A DNA stretch of 64,000 nt from Paramecium pentaurelia (GCA_905183005.1 CAJJDO010000078.1:310001-374000), one strand, 5' to 3'. Counted from the stretch's first letter, positions 35,557 to 48,141 are shown. The notes: generated from the letters alone by a model not told the origin. Numbers and translations: made by a program.

Positions 35557-36753
35557 TCATTGAGTTATTTTAACATAACACTCTAAATTACAAAAATGAT
35601 TACATGCAAGTGTAACACAAATATAAAAGAAAAATGGTATATAATGCATCTGAGCAGCTTTCTTCTTCTCTAAAAAACTATTCGCATAAGCAAAATAAAC
35701 CACATTTAATAAAAATGATAAATCAACTAATGTTTCATGTTAAAATAATTAAGTTGGCATAGCTTATAGAATTATTTCAATAAGTAAAAGTAAATGAGCA
35801 ATTTGTCCTGCTAAACAGATAGTTGCATTAAAATTCATTTTATGTTACTTCTTAGTCAAAAACGGCAATGTTCCTATTTATTTATTTGTAAATGATCTCT
35901 TTATAATTTCTGAGATTACTATACCCAATATACAAAGACAACACATACAAACCTCTTACTTAAATTAATAACTTACAACTAATCCAATATTGTATGATAA
36001 TGGATCATCATAAAAAAAATAAATTCTATCTTCTTCTGGTAAATTTGATAAAGCAATCAAAAAACTACATATACTCAAAGAACAATATATAGTAGGTTAA
36101 CTACTTAAAATCATAGTCTTTTAATTTTAATGTTTTGATTCTCTTGTTGAAGAAAATAAAGAAACTCTATCATCTGCCAAAATATCATAATTGTATGTCT
36201 CTTTCACCTCTCTTTTTCCATAAAATGCAATGATATCGTCCTTATTCATCACAATTTTTTCTAATTATGTTATTTAATAATATAAACTATTTATATATAA
36301 ACATAATTTGTCTAATTCTTAATTATGAAAATTAAATATACTCTAAAAACTAATTATTTATCAACGATGTTTATTTAATAATATATATCTACCTGGTACA
36401 CTTAATCCTAGAAGACTTGTACAACCAATTATTGACATCTAAGCATATTTAAAGTATTTTTATTTATCCTATTCATAATCAATATAATTATTGTATTATC
36501 TCAAAATTAATAATCCTGATAACAATAGACTAGTTGTAATAGGGAAAAAAAATCCACTTATTGACTTATTAATTAGATATTATACATAATTTATAAAGTG
36601 AGCCATTTAATATTCAAGAATATCTTTTTAGAAATCATTTGGCTTTTATAAAGACTATTAAAGAGTTTGTATTGTCCAATTTGCTTAAGTGAATAGACCT
36701 GTCATTGTTATTATAACAATTCCATGAGATTTATTTAAAACTCCTTTAATCAT
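35557..36753 (-). CDS. Multi-pass membrane protein, unusual 75-nt intron
   Basis: Not recognised. Reading through leaves one in-frame TGA; removing 36318..36392 (75 nt, GT..AG) restores a continuous 373-residue protein. Hydrophobic segments: GIVIITMTGLF, FFFPITTSLLLSGLLIL, MSIIGCTSLLGLSV, CSLSICSFLIALSNL, VCMCCLCILGIVISEI, TICLAGQIAHLLLLIEIIL and YIPFFFYICVTLA, so about seven passes with a polar loop (MNKDDIIAFYGKREVKETY) in the middle. Alternatively two genes, one ending at that TGA and one starting at MNKDD. Confidence 0.55.
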
Positions 36754-36774
36754 TTTTTGGAATAAATAATTATG

Positions 36775-37767
36775 TCAATTATTTTATGTTTTATCATTTT
36801 TTTATACTTATATGAATTTAATTTTAAGTTTGGAAGGCTTTTTGATAGTATTGGAATTAAGATCTTATTTTTCTTCATTATTCTCCTCTATATTACTTCC
36901 AACTTATAATTCAACAGGAACATATACCTGATTAAATACAGGTATACATTTCTTAGCCTCATCTGAAGAAGATCTTAAACTGTTATTATTATTTTATTAT
37001 GGTACTAATATTTTTTTAAGTATAGGTTAAGGTTATATATTTTAAACAATCTTATTTAAATCTAATTTCTAATTAAATCTATGTTGTATACAATTTCCAT
37101 TACTTTATGGTTTAATTTATAACTATTATATATTTCCTTTAATTTCTCTGTGACTTTAGATTTCAATTTATTAATGATGATGTTATTGTTGAATATGTTT
37201 TTCTAATAGATCTCCTTTAGAAAATGACAATTTACATTTAATGCAAATATAAATTTCTAGATCAGCCAAATGTTCATTTCTAATATGATTAAAACAATGG
37301 TGCTAATTTATTATGATTTAATGACATTCTTTACATGTTGAATCTTTTTCAAAATACAATTTAAATAATCCTTGATGAAGCTTCATATACAGATCATTTT
37401 TGTATTCTTTATCACAAAATTACTTTAATGCTTCAATTTGATTTATGGAATCTTATTTCATTTTTTATTTGATGTGATAATAAAATCGTGATATTAATTT
37501 GCGTGCTGTCTATTTTATATCTAAAACTTATTCTTATTATGGATCTTCTGTATTAATAATTACTTCTACACTAGTTTCATCATTTATAATGACTATAGGA
37601 TTTTCAATAGTCTTTGATTTGATTACCTCTGCATTTTTTTAGATATTGATATTTGATTTATTGTTAAGTGTTTGAAATATATACAATTTGTCATTTAATT
37701 TTGAAATGTTCTTATGGCATTTCTTTACTTTGGCTAGGATCTAAGTTTTATTAATTTGAGATTGCAT
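36775..37767 (-). CDS. Zinc-finger (C2H2-like) protein
   Basis: Intronless, 330 residues. A tandem pair of Cys/His fingers around residues 155-215: CKECHQIIINQHHCFNHIRNEH and ICIKCKLSFSKGDLLEKHIQ, the second with the classic C..C, F, L and H spacing of a C2H2 finger. Flanks are polar; C-terminus basic. A DNA- or RNA-binding role is plausible but not shown. Confidence 0.7.
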
Positions 37768-38013
37768 TTTAATATATATTAATAAATAATAGTGAAATTT
37801 CAGATTTCATATAATCAAATAATATAATATAAATATTAATTTTATTAATAATATGCACGTTAAGATTTATTTAAAAAAAAGACATCTAAATTAACAAACC
37901 ATTATTTAATATATTTATTATTATTTGTAATTTTTACAGATATACCAAATCAAACTTGTCAATATTACTTTAATTTAAGCCATTTAGTATAAATAAATTA
38001 ATTAAACATTCAA

Positions 38014-39233
38014 TCAAAATAGTTTCTCTATGGCTGTCTTTGGTTCTCTATATTTCGAATATTCCCTCAATTTAAATGTAGATTATAGAACTAATCTACA
38101 ATCTGGAGCTGGTAACACTTGTTCAATTAAGAAATCATATAAATATTTTAATTCTTTATCTTCCTGATTATCATAATATGGAATTATAGGAATTCCGTTT
38201 TCCAAATGTACACCAAAAGAATAAGCTGCATTATCTATTAAAACTATATCTTTTAAATCTCTTTTAAATATTCTTAAATCCTTTATATGTACTCCTTCAG
38301 ATGATAATACACATCCATCCCTAAATACTTATGCTGAAAGTAATTAATTATTTGGATCTAAATGAGAAATCACCTAACTAGCATAACATTAATGAGAGGC
38401 AGTAAATACAATCACTTCACATACCTTACTAAGTTCTGTTAATATCCATTTGGCATAAGGACGAATATTTATTCCTGCAGAAACTATATCACCAGAAGGA
38501 AATCTTATAGGTAAATAAATATCAGCTTTTAAAGATTAATTTTCATTACAATGAATTAAGGTCTCATCTAAATCAAATACTACTGTCTTCTTAACTATTT
38601 GAATACCATTATTAACTTACACTTGCAATTTTATTTTATAGGTAGATCTAATGATTTTTATCTTAAGACTTAAGGATCTGGATCTTACAAATTCAAACAA
38701 AAACCAATACAATTAAAAGTCTAAACAGCATGATCTTTAAATAATTATTAATCAAGTGTTTAAGGATATTAATTTTTAAATGTTTCTATAAGAGATGTTA
38801 CATAGTATATAAATTCTAATTTTATTATATATAGAAATATTACTTTTCTATTTTGATGATTAAATTCTACTTGAAGGAGATAAAGATTTTGTTTATTTCA
38901 ATGGGGAAATCAAACTTTTTGCTGGTTTATTAATTTAAGTAACAAAATCATCTAAACTCACTTTTAAATTTTCTTTTTTTGGTGGATCTTCTTTTTTATT
39001 TATTTGAGATGTTATTTATTAAACAAATTATTAATTTGATGTAAATCTTTAATCAATAGATAAAGGATTATATTTTTTAACTTTTTATTATGAAGTTACT
39101 AATGGTTAAATTTTTTAAGGTAGAATTGGTGTTCCAGATTTCTCTAATTAAGAAAAATTACGATGTAAACTATTTTTTGGTTTTTGTGATACTTATGAGT
39201 TGTTTTAGATTTTGATTTATTATTCTTTTCCAT
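38014..39233 (-). CDS. FCP1/SCP-type (NIF domain) phosphatase
   Basis: Three introns (39170..39192, 23 nt; 38816..38843, 28 nt; 38669..38688, 20 nt) give 382 residues. About 190 N-terminal residues are polar and low complexity. The C-terminal half is the HAD-type NIF domain: catalytic KKTVVFDLDETLIHCNE (DxDxT), RPYAKWILTELSKVCEVIVF, TASHQCYASQVI, FRDGCVLSSEGVHIKDLRI, then KDIVLIDNAAYSFGVHLENG. This is the small CTD-phosphatase/Dullard class acting on phosphoserine, e.g. of RNA polymerase II or membrane-linked targets. Confidence 0.9.
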
Positions 39234-39502
39234 TATTTTTTTAATATAGGAAATATTTCATCTTAAAAATATATAGCATATAATAATACTTCTTAAGCAC
39301 TCTTACAAGATTATGGTGTATTATTTCTTTGAGTACCAATTTATATTAATTACTATTATTGTAAATGTTATTAAATGAGTTCACGCTCTGCATTTTTTGT
39401 TTACAATTTACCCAAATTATACATTTTTGTTAAAGCTTGGAATTGCTCACTATAGAGTTTATTGTTATGTGAATTACGTTGTAATATTGACTTTAACTGG
39501 CT

Positions 39503-40156
39503 TCATTTCTTATCTAGGAGTTATTGATTTTAGATTCTGCATGTGTTTCTTAATAATTAATTTTATTTCTAATGAAATTAAATATATCTTTATTAATTGT
39601 TTAAGAAAATTATAATCAATAATAATTAATCAATGTCTTCATCACTTTCATAATGTATAATATATTTTAGAAGTCGTTCTAATTACTTTAAGTATAAACA
39701 TCTGAAAATAGATATTATCTTCAACAAATCTAAGTAATTCTAAACTTCTTCAATTTCTATACCTTAATTTATCTTATTTGATAATAAATATTCGTTATAA
39801 CTTAAATAAACAACATCAAATATTATCATTTAATATTGTAAATAACTTAATATTTTTATTAGTAAATTCTCATAACATTCTTTAATTAAAATTCTATTAT
39901 TATTTATCTTTATCCATTCTGAACTGCATATCAACAATTAAAATCTCATCAAATCTATATATATTATTTTTTAGTATCATTTATTTATTAGTAGTTTCAT
40001 CTCAAAAATTAGAAGCGAGCATTACTTTAATTTTCACCCTTAATTTTAATAAAATCACCCAGAATAAGAAACTTATATTATTTATATAAATTTGACAGCT
40101 TAATAATTATAACTTAATTATTTAAGGATATTTTCAATTAACTAAGCATCTCTCAT
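39503..40156 (-). CDS. Uncharacterised protein, tentative model
   Basis: Not recognised. Requires a 25-nt GTC..AAG intron and one long intron (71 nt) to be continuous, giving 185 residues: MRDAQLIENILKQLSYNYQA, FLILGDFIKIKGENQ, WIKINNNRILIKECYENLLI, NQGIEIEEVQNYLDLLKII, LLKYIIHYESDEDID. Composition is convincingly protein-like up to the SDEDID stretch; the last ~45 residues are less so. Start and splicing are uncertain. Confidence 0.4.
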
Positions 40157-40507
40157 TTTAAAAGCAAATGACCAAAAATATTTTACCATTCTTATAAATT
40201 AATTAATTATTTTATTATTTTAAAATAATATAATGGATTAAGATTACAACATTCTTAAAATGAATATTTAATAGAATAAAAGAAAAATTTGTTTTACACT
40301 ATTCAATTATACAAAATAGTCTGAAGCAGATGAATTGTCTATATATTTAATTTAGAATAATATATAAATTATATTTCTTATATTAATAGATATCTATTTA
40401 ATATCTTTGATTTATTTATCTAAATATAAGTTAAAAATTATAATTTATTATATAAAAAGATTATTTAAATAATATAAAAAATTGAGTATTTAATATACTT
40501 TAAAAAG
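40157..40507. other. Intergenic
   Basis: AT-rich region upstream of the TPR gene. A frame open from an ATG at 40233 lacks protein-like composition and runs into the TPR gene region out of frame. Confidence 0.35.
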
Positions 40508-42080
40508 ATGTAATAAGATTCTAGAATATTTTTTTATTAATTGTGTAAGTAAATTAATAATAAATAATAGTTACTTAATTACAAAAGCAAGGACTTCAAA
40601 AATAAGCTATTGAATGTTTAAATTAAGCAATTAAGTTGAATTAAACTGATATATATTTCTATGGATTAAAATGTATTGTATTGATGAAATGTTAGCTATG
40701 TATTTAGAATAAATAGGTTTAATATAAGAAAGCATTGATTGTTGGGATTAAGGAATTGAAAATAATAAATATAATATTTTATATTATATAGAGAAAGGTT
40801 TAAATTGCTTTTCAATATTTTAAGCTAAAACATTAGAGAAGAACGGAAAATTAAATGAAATTATTTAATGTTGGGATCAAGGAATCAAAAGAAATTTAAA
40901 AAATTCAAATTTTTATAGAGAAATAAGTTATTTATTCAGATTATGTATAGTTAAGGCATTATAAAAGTAAAATAGATTTGAGGAAGTTATAATATATTGT
41001 GATAAAATTATTTAATTGAATTCATAAGCTATGGAATTTTATAATGACAAAGGTATACTAAAATATTTATTTTATAGCTTAAGCTTTAAAAGAGTTGAAA
41101 AGATTTGATAAAGTTATAGATTGTTGGGCTGAGGCCATAGAAATTCATTAATCTTATGCCCATTTTTTTAGTTAACTTGGTATCATTAACAATTAAATTT
41201 TAAAGCTTAAGCATTAAAAAAATTAAATAGAATTGAAGAAGCAATCTAAATATTTGATTAAGGAATATTGAAAAATAAACACAACATCAATTTTTATTTT
41301 GAAAAAGGTAAATTATAGTTAATATCTTAAGCATTATTCTTAACTTAATTGTAGAGATTCACTGAAGTTTTAGAATGCTGGGATTAAGGAATTGAAAATA
41401 ATACATAGATAATTAATTTTTATGATGAAAAATGTATGATCAAAATATAACTTTATAGCAAAATTTCTAGTAGAATAAGGACAAATAGAATAAGCTCTTG
41501 AGTTGTGGGATTTGGGGATTTCTTATAATAAACATAATATATCATTTTACACTTTTAAAAGTAAAATTCAATTAATTATTATTATCAGCTTCTCTCTTAG
41601 ATGATTTAGAAATGAATGATGAAATTATCTAATGCTGGAATAAAGGGATCGAATTTAATAAAAGTGAAGTAAACTTTTATAGAGAAAAAAGTATCTAATA
41701 ATTATTATATTATATATTAGCAAATGCTCTATTTAAACAAGATAGATTTTCAGAAATCTTAGAGTGTTGGGATGAAGGAACAAAAGTAAATAGGAATAAT
41801 TAAAACTTTTTCTTTTACAAAGGTTGAAAATAATTTAATATTTTACTAGCTTTGTATTTAAGTTAAAATGAAAGATCAGATGAAGCATTATCATGTTGGG
41901 ATTAATTTTGTAGTTAAAACTTAGAAAATATAGATCATTATTAATGGAAAGGCAAATTATTATTATTATTATTTATTAGCTAAGATTTTAATTGATATGA
42001 AGAATTATAAAAAAGCTATTATTTGTCAACGTCTATCAGAAAATGAATATCTAATAAGAAATTTCAAAAGGTATTTTTGA
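40508..42080 (+). CDS. TPR protein with one exactly 34-codon repeat per exon
   Basis: Twelve introns: 40545..40570, 40673..40695, 40798..40824, 40927..40950, 41053..41077, 41180..41205, 41308..41331, 41434..41458, 41561..41588, 41691..41720, 41823..41849 and 41952..41979, giving 419 residues. The eleven internal exons are each exactly 102 nt, i.e. one 34-residue TPR, and every intron interrupts the codon after its first base. Repeats read like ALKKLNRIEEAIQIFDQG followed by INFYFEKG; most carry a CWDQGIE-type motif. The last intron begins GC rather than GT; without splicing it a TGA follows. TPRs are protein-docking superhelices; partner unknown. Sequence beyond the repeats is minimal. Confidence 0.85.
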
Positions 42081-42183
42081 ATATATATATATTCTAATAA
42101 AAGAAAAAATAATAATATTATGTATTATATATTTATTTATTTATTTAAAATTTAATTAAAAATAATTACTAATATAATTTGTT

Positions 42184-43505
42184 TCAAAATGTTCTCTTAT
42201 GAATAAGTGACATTTTTCCTTCAGGATTTTCTTCATACTCTTATTTGTTGATAGCTAAAGATTAAAATGTCTTGAGTGATCCAAGCATAGAACCACCAAT
42301 CCAAGCACTATATTTTCTTTGAAAATCAGCAACAAAATTGAATTCTGATCTCATAGCACCTCCTGGATAAATTTAACAAATATCATCTTGCAATCTAGAT
42401 ATCAGGCCTTAAAACATAGAAGTACCTCCTCCAAGTACCATATTAGAAACTAATTCTTATCTTAATTCCTTATCGCATCTTAAGATCGAATTAACAATCA
42501 TTTAAGGCAATGAAAAACTATTTTTATTTACAATAGCAGAATTGAATAAAGCTTCTGAACAATGATATCTAATCTATGGAGTTATATGAATGACTTATTC
42601 ATCTGGTAATTCATAACTACGCTCTTCTTCTGTAAAATTATCTTCTGAATTTATCTTAATTTATAAAGGATATATTAATTACTTGCATTTCATAATCACT
42701 AGCAATATAACACATCTTTTCTTTAATATCTTTAATAATCCATAATTTCTCTTCCTCAGAAAATTTATCCAATGATTATTCATAGGCTTTTAAATCATTT
42801 TCCAAACATTATGTGATTTCAGCACCAGATATATGAGAAAATTCTAAAGCATGCATAATTGGAAATCCTTAATAAATAGGAACAACAGTATTAACAGCAT
42901 GTCCTAATTCAATTGATAAACCACTGAAAAAAAAGTAATTAATTTAATTACCTGACTAATCCAGTTGAAAATAATGATAAACTTGCTGAATTCATGAATA
43001 AAACAGATTAGACTTTGAGATAATCAAAAAAAACTTCAGCAAGCTTTGATTTGTACTCTTTACTATTCTTTACTTAATCGATGATTAATAAATTGACTTA
43101 TTACAATTCAGATATTTATAATCCATCTTCTAGAATATATTACCAAAATTCTTTCATTGATTCAACATTATCAATTTTCTAATTAAATATAATAATTATA
43201 ATTTATACTCCATCTTTGATTGGATTTGATAACTGTACATTCAACTTTTTTTCTTTAACGACTTTCTTTAAATCTTAACCAAAAAGAAGCTATGGTTTAT
43301 TGTTTGGGTTATCATTGTCATTTTAAACTGAGTGTGATCCACATTTATTATCATAAATAAGCTATTAATATAATAGATTCATTATTACTCTAGGATAATC
43401 TTCTCCAGAGATTCCAACTTTAATAGTATCAGTACCATTATCAATTACAACAATGTCTTTTTAATCATATTCACTTTCCATAGTGGCTCTCTTATTAATT
43501 TTCAT
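42184..43505 (-). CDS. Divergent actin-family protein
   Basis: Two 28-nt introns (42924..42951 and 42655..42682) give 421 residues. Phosphate-1 region VVIDNGTDTIKVGISGED; phosphate-2 region GLSIELGHAVNTVVPIYQGF, which lacks the aspartate of the usual DSG signature; adenosine region MVLGGGTSMFQGLISRL; actin-type C-terminus SAWIGGSMLGSLKTFQ. Charged insertions occur at about 60-95. Too divergent for a specific ARP class; loss of the DSG aspartate suggests weak or no ATP hydrolysis. It starts 37 nt after the ATPase stop on the same strand. Confidence 0.85.
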
Positions 43506-43541
43506 TTTATATAGTTAATATATATGATTATTTATAATTAT

Positions 43542-46500
43542 TCAATGCTAATGTTATTGATGAGCAGCACCAAAAGGATTCTAATCGTGTCTCTAAAATA
43601 TAAATGAATAAATTTACAAGAGATGAATAACGTCTTGCTAAACCACCTGAGGAATGATCACCCTTTAATGCAATAATCTTATGTTCAGTTTCCATTGGGT
43701 TTATTTCTTTGCTTCCACATTCACAACACATATCTTCCTTTATGAATTTAAGGAAGAAGCATCCAATAATTGATATACATCCAAATCCAATACCAATCAA
43801 CCTGAAATATATTAAAATATAAGAATTTACCATTATTGAATTTTAAGTCCAAAATTACCATAAAGACCAATAGCTTTAGAACCAAATGTAACCATAAGGA
43901 TTTGTATACAGAAAATAACAGGCACAATTATCATGAATGCAGAATGTTTTGATAATCCTTCAAAAATATTGATTTCATCATTAAATCTTCTGCTGTTAAG
44001 AAAATTGAATAATTGAAGCATGATGAAAACATTAAAGACATAAGTAAACTAATATTTAATGAATTAATAAATACATGACGAGAAGGTTCATGAGAATCTT
44101 CAAAGAATACAGCATAATCTCTACCTCCTTCAGGTGTATTCAATCTACCACTAGCTATTATAGTACAACTAGTTTCAAAATCACATTCTTCACACATTAT
44201 TTCATAACATTTTTTTTCATGACATACACATTCTGATGATAAACATGTTCCATCCTTTTTAACATCTCTTGATTCAGTAATATCTGGTATCAAAGTTAAT
44301 GGTCTACCACTCTCATCAGAATATTTCTTAAGATCATCATAAGTAGTCTTACACAAATGATCACTATATTTATATCTTTTTTTTATTCCTCTAAATGCTG
44401 TAAGATCATATTCATCAGGATATTCTGGTAAAAATGAGTCTCCAGCAAAAACTACAATTAAAACAACAGCTATTTATATAATTGCAGTTCCAACTATGAA
44501 TTTAAACATCTTTTTAGAGATAATGTATTCATTTCTATCATGTGGTTTACGATAAAGTAATTTCTCAGTAGGTGGCTCAGTAGCTAAGGCAAGAGAACCT
44601 AAAGTATCCATAATCAAGTTGACCCACAACAATTAAATTGGTTTCAATATTTCTTGACTCAAAACAGCTGCTCCAATTAATGTCAAACCGACACTAACTA
44701 AGTTAGCAGTCAATTAAAATCTTAAGAATTTTTTGATGTTATCATAAACATTTCTTCCCCACATAACAGCCTTAACAATTGAATTGAAATTATCATCCAA
44801 TAGAATAATAGCAGCAGCCTCTCTAGCAACTTCAGTTCCTGCAATACCCATAGCAAATCCAACATCAGCCTTTTTAAGTGCTGGAGCATCATTAGTACCA
44901 TCACCTGTAACAGCAACTACATGACCTCTTTCAATTAAACCTGTCACTAAAGCATATTTATCTTCAGGTCTACTACGAGCCAATACATCTAAATGAGGAT
45001 AGATTTTATCAAATTCTTAAGGATTTGCAATAGTATCAACTCTTACATCCTTATTTTCCTTTTTTGCTGTAGTACTATCTCTTGCACATGGACAGATAGC
45101 TGTTCTGCATTTTGTGCATACAACTCCTCCAATCTTAGCTATAAAGTCAGGTCCTTCCATCACAATAGATTAATCATCACCAGGTGTAATGATACCACAT
45201 TCTTTAGCAATAGCTCTGGCAGTCATTTTATTATCTCCAGTAACCATTCTAACTTTAATTCCTGCTCTTCTACATAATTAAATAGCTCTTGGCACTTCTT
45301 ATCTTAGAATATCTTTGATTCCCAAAACTGCAACTAATGTTAAATCACTTTATTCAACAGCATAAACACCTTTGTTATCTTTTGTTGTCAAATCTTCTCT
45401 TGCACTGATTTCTTTATATGCTAAACAAATAGTTCTTAATGCTCTGCCAGCCATAGTTTCAATTGATTTTTCTACCTTTTATTTTAATTCTTAATTCATA
45501 GGAACAATAGATCCATTTCCTTTAGAATGATATTATGAACATGCAGCTAAAACCATTTCAGATGCTCCTTTACATACTAATCTACGTCTTCCTCCATCTA
45601 ATTCTAATACCATAGACATTCTTTTTCTTTAACTACTAAATGGGAATTTAGTACTAGCAGGATATTTCTCTCTTTATTCTTCATAATTCATAGAACATCT
45701 TTCAATGAATTCAAGTAATGCAATTTCTGTTTTAGATCCTTTTGGTTCAGGTCTAAGCATAGCTGATCCATTGACAACAGCACATTAAATAAAGAATTCT
45801 TAAAAGTTTTATGGGAAATAGGATGTCAATTATTATTTTTCAGAATAAGTATCTATTTCAATGATATCATCATTCCACACATTAACAAGTGACATTTTAT
45901 TTTGAGTTAATGTTCCTGTTTTATCTGAACAAATCATAGAGGCTCCTCCCATAGTTTCACATGCAGCCATTTTTCTAACCAGATTCTAATCTTAAAGCAT
46001 TTATTTAGTAGAATAAGCTAATGATAGAGTAACTGCTAATGGCAATCCTTCTGGAATAGCAACGACTACGACTGTAATTCCAATAATAAAGTATCCAATA
46101 ATAGTAACAACCATATAATTTTCCCAATCATCATTTACTCCTCTTTCGATACCAAATCTTAAACACATTACACAAACAATCAATATTGCTGAGATCAATC
46201 CAAATTTACCAATATCTTCAGCAATTGCTGTTAATTTCATTTATAAAGGAGTTGCTATAAAATTAATAATTATTATTACCTTCTGGTTCATCTTATCTTA
46301 ATAAGGCTGCAATCTTACCAGCACAGGATGAGTCTCCTACAACAAGAATGAGCATTTTCCCTTCACCACTTAATACTCTTGTTCCACTCATCATTATTGG
46401 AGATGGAACATCATGATGACCTGCTGTATTCTAATATATTAATTATATTAATATTTACTTATCCTCCTTCTTCTTTTAATTAGTTCCTTCTATTAACACA

Positions 46501-47268
46501 TTCACTCAAAACATTTTTCTTAATTGGATCAGTTTCTCCTGTCATAGCACTCTCATCTGATGTCAAATCTGATGCCTCCAATACAAAACCATCTGCTGGT
46601 ATTTCCATTCCTTCAAATATTTATACCACATCTCCAACCAATACTTCACTCATATGAATATCACATTTCTTTCCATTTCTAACAACTGTCACTCTCTTTC
46701 TCTCATCAGCAACTTCATTTAATTTTTAAAATTATCGTTCTTTTTGATAATCATTCACAGCATTTGCATTTGTAGATATAATCACTGCTACCAATATTGC
46801 AAATCCTAATTTATTTAAATTATTAAAATACCTTCAATCCAAGCTATTTATCTGTAACTCTCATCAGCAGTTGTAACATCAACTATAATACTGATCACGG
46901 CTGCTACACATAAAACCTTCATTGTAAAATCATTTAAGGCCCCTAGCCACAACTCACAATACCCTTTTGGTTCAATTTTTGGTTTTCTATTGTGTCCAAA
47001 AGCTCTCTCTCTCTCTGCTTGGTCTTACATTGTCAAACCTTATTTAAAATCTGTACATAGTCCTTCCTTTCATACTAATTACATCTAATACCTCTATCAA
47101 TTTCTCTCCAATTTCTTCTAGTTTGTCTACTTCTTCAGCAAACACTCTTTCTTGACACATATAAGCAATCGAACACAACGTTTGTTTAGCTATTCGAAAT
47201 TTTCCATATGGTTCAGTCCCATCGTCTTTTAATTATTCCTGCTGCGTCATCGGGTCATCGTCAGCCAT
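43542..47268 (-). CDS. Plasma-membrane-type Ca2+ ATPase (PMCA, P2B)
   Basis: Seven introns (47067..47091, 46806..46831, 46431..46458, 46255..46279, 44049..44074, 43802..43830, 43593..43617) give 1180 residues. Actuator TSDESAMTGETDPI (TGE), M4 VVAIPEGLPLAV, phosphorylation site ICSDKTGTLTQNKM near residue 410, hinge VTGDGTNDAPALKKADVGFA, and the M5 start after RNVYDNIKKFLRFQLTANLV. All identify a P-type Ca2+ pump of the PMCA class, expelling Ca2+. Two additions stand out: a CTKCRTAICPC insert in the nucleotide domain (~685), and a ~100-residue loop before M8 with eight cysteines. The short basic tail LARRYSSLRHDQNP could be regulatory. Confidence 0.95.
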
Positions 47269-47541
47269 TGTTTATTATTATTATTATTATAATCTTTTTT
47301 ATTTGAAACCATATGAATATGAAACAGTTATACATTAAAAATCATCAAAAATATATATTATGAAATTACATATTTCTATTCTCCCTCAATCTTAATATAT
47401 TCAAAGACCAGATTAATTAGAAAATTTCTAATTGAATTTCACTAAACCAGAAAATACATATTTTTATAAAATTACTGGTTTCTAAAAATTCAGAATTTTA
47501 ATAAACAACCTTTACTTTATTTTATTTTTCCAAAATGTTGT

Positions 47542-47724
47542 TCAATTAAATATTCTTTTATATAAATGAATATTTTATTACCTTATAAACAATAATTGAT
47601 TTAACTTAATATCTCTAACTTCACTCACAATAATATCTTGTAAAAAATGAAAAAGCTCAAATTCTTTATTATTAAATATAAAATTACTTGATTCTTTTAC
47701 AATAGTGATTGAATTAAATGTCAT
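47542..47724 (-). CDS. Micro-gene encoding a 51-60-residue protein
   Basis: Not recognised. MTFNSITIVKESSNFIFNNK, then EFELFHFLQDIIVSEVRDIK and RIFN; 60 residues unspliced, or 51 if 47555..47581 (27 nt, a good GTA..AAG intron) is removed. Both keep the frame. Acidic/hydrophobic pattern is protein-like; could be the remains of a longer gene. Confidence 0.4.
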
Positions 47725-48141
47725 ATTTAGTTGCAACCATATTCTTTATAATTGTGTCAATACTTATAATATAGAGTATAAAGATATAAGGTCATGATAT
47801 ACATTATGTAGGCTCTCAAATAGATAAATAATTTTTTTGGTGATTTTCATTTAGTCATCTAATTAAGTTAAAAAAAAATAAGTTTTGATAAGAATAATAA
47901 TAATTCTTTTAATCATTGAGTTAATGTAAAAATATCAACAATTTATTATTAGTACATCTTCCTTTAATATACCATATGTTTATATTTCAATTAAATTGAT
48001 AAAAAAGATATACAATACAATTATTTGAGAAACATAAAGAAGATTAATTAAGATAATTCATTATTAACTAATATTATTATTAAATAATGAGTTGTGTTTT
48101 TTTACATTATATAATTTGTCTGATTAATAATAAATTTTAAT
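47725..48141. other. Intergenic
   Basis: AT-rich, nothing recognised. Confidence 0.4.

Noticed and set aside
39397..39615. Plus-strand open frame of over 70 residues, very hydrophobic
   Set aside because: No signal of selection; composition is that of AT-rich noncoding DNA and it overlaps a more protein-like minus-strand model.
40233..40500. Long open frame starting MDQDYNILKMNIQ upstream of the TPR gene
   Set aside because: Low-complexity hydrophobic translation, different frame from the TPR exons, no splice pattern.
44993..45277. Plus-strand open frame with Ser/Cys-rich translation
   Set aside because: Antisense to the Ca2+ ATPase nucleotide-binding domain.
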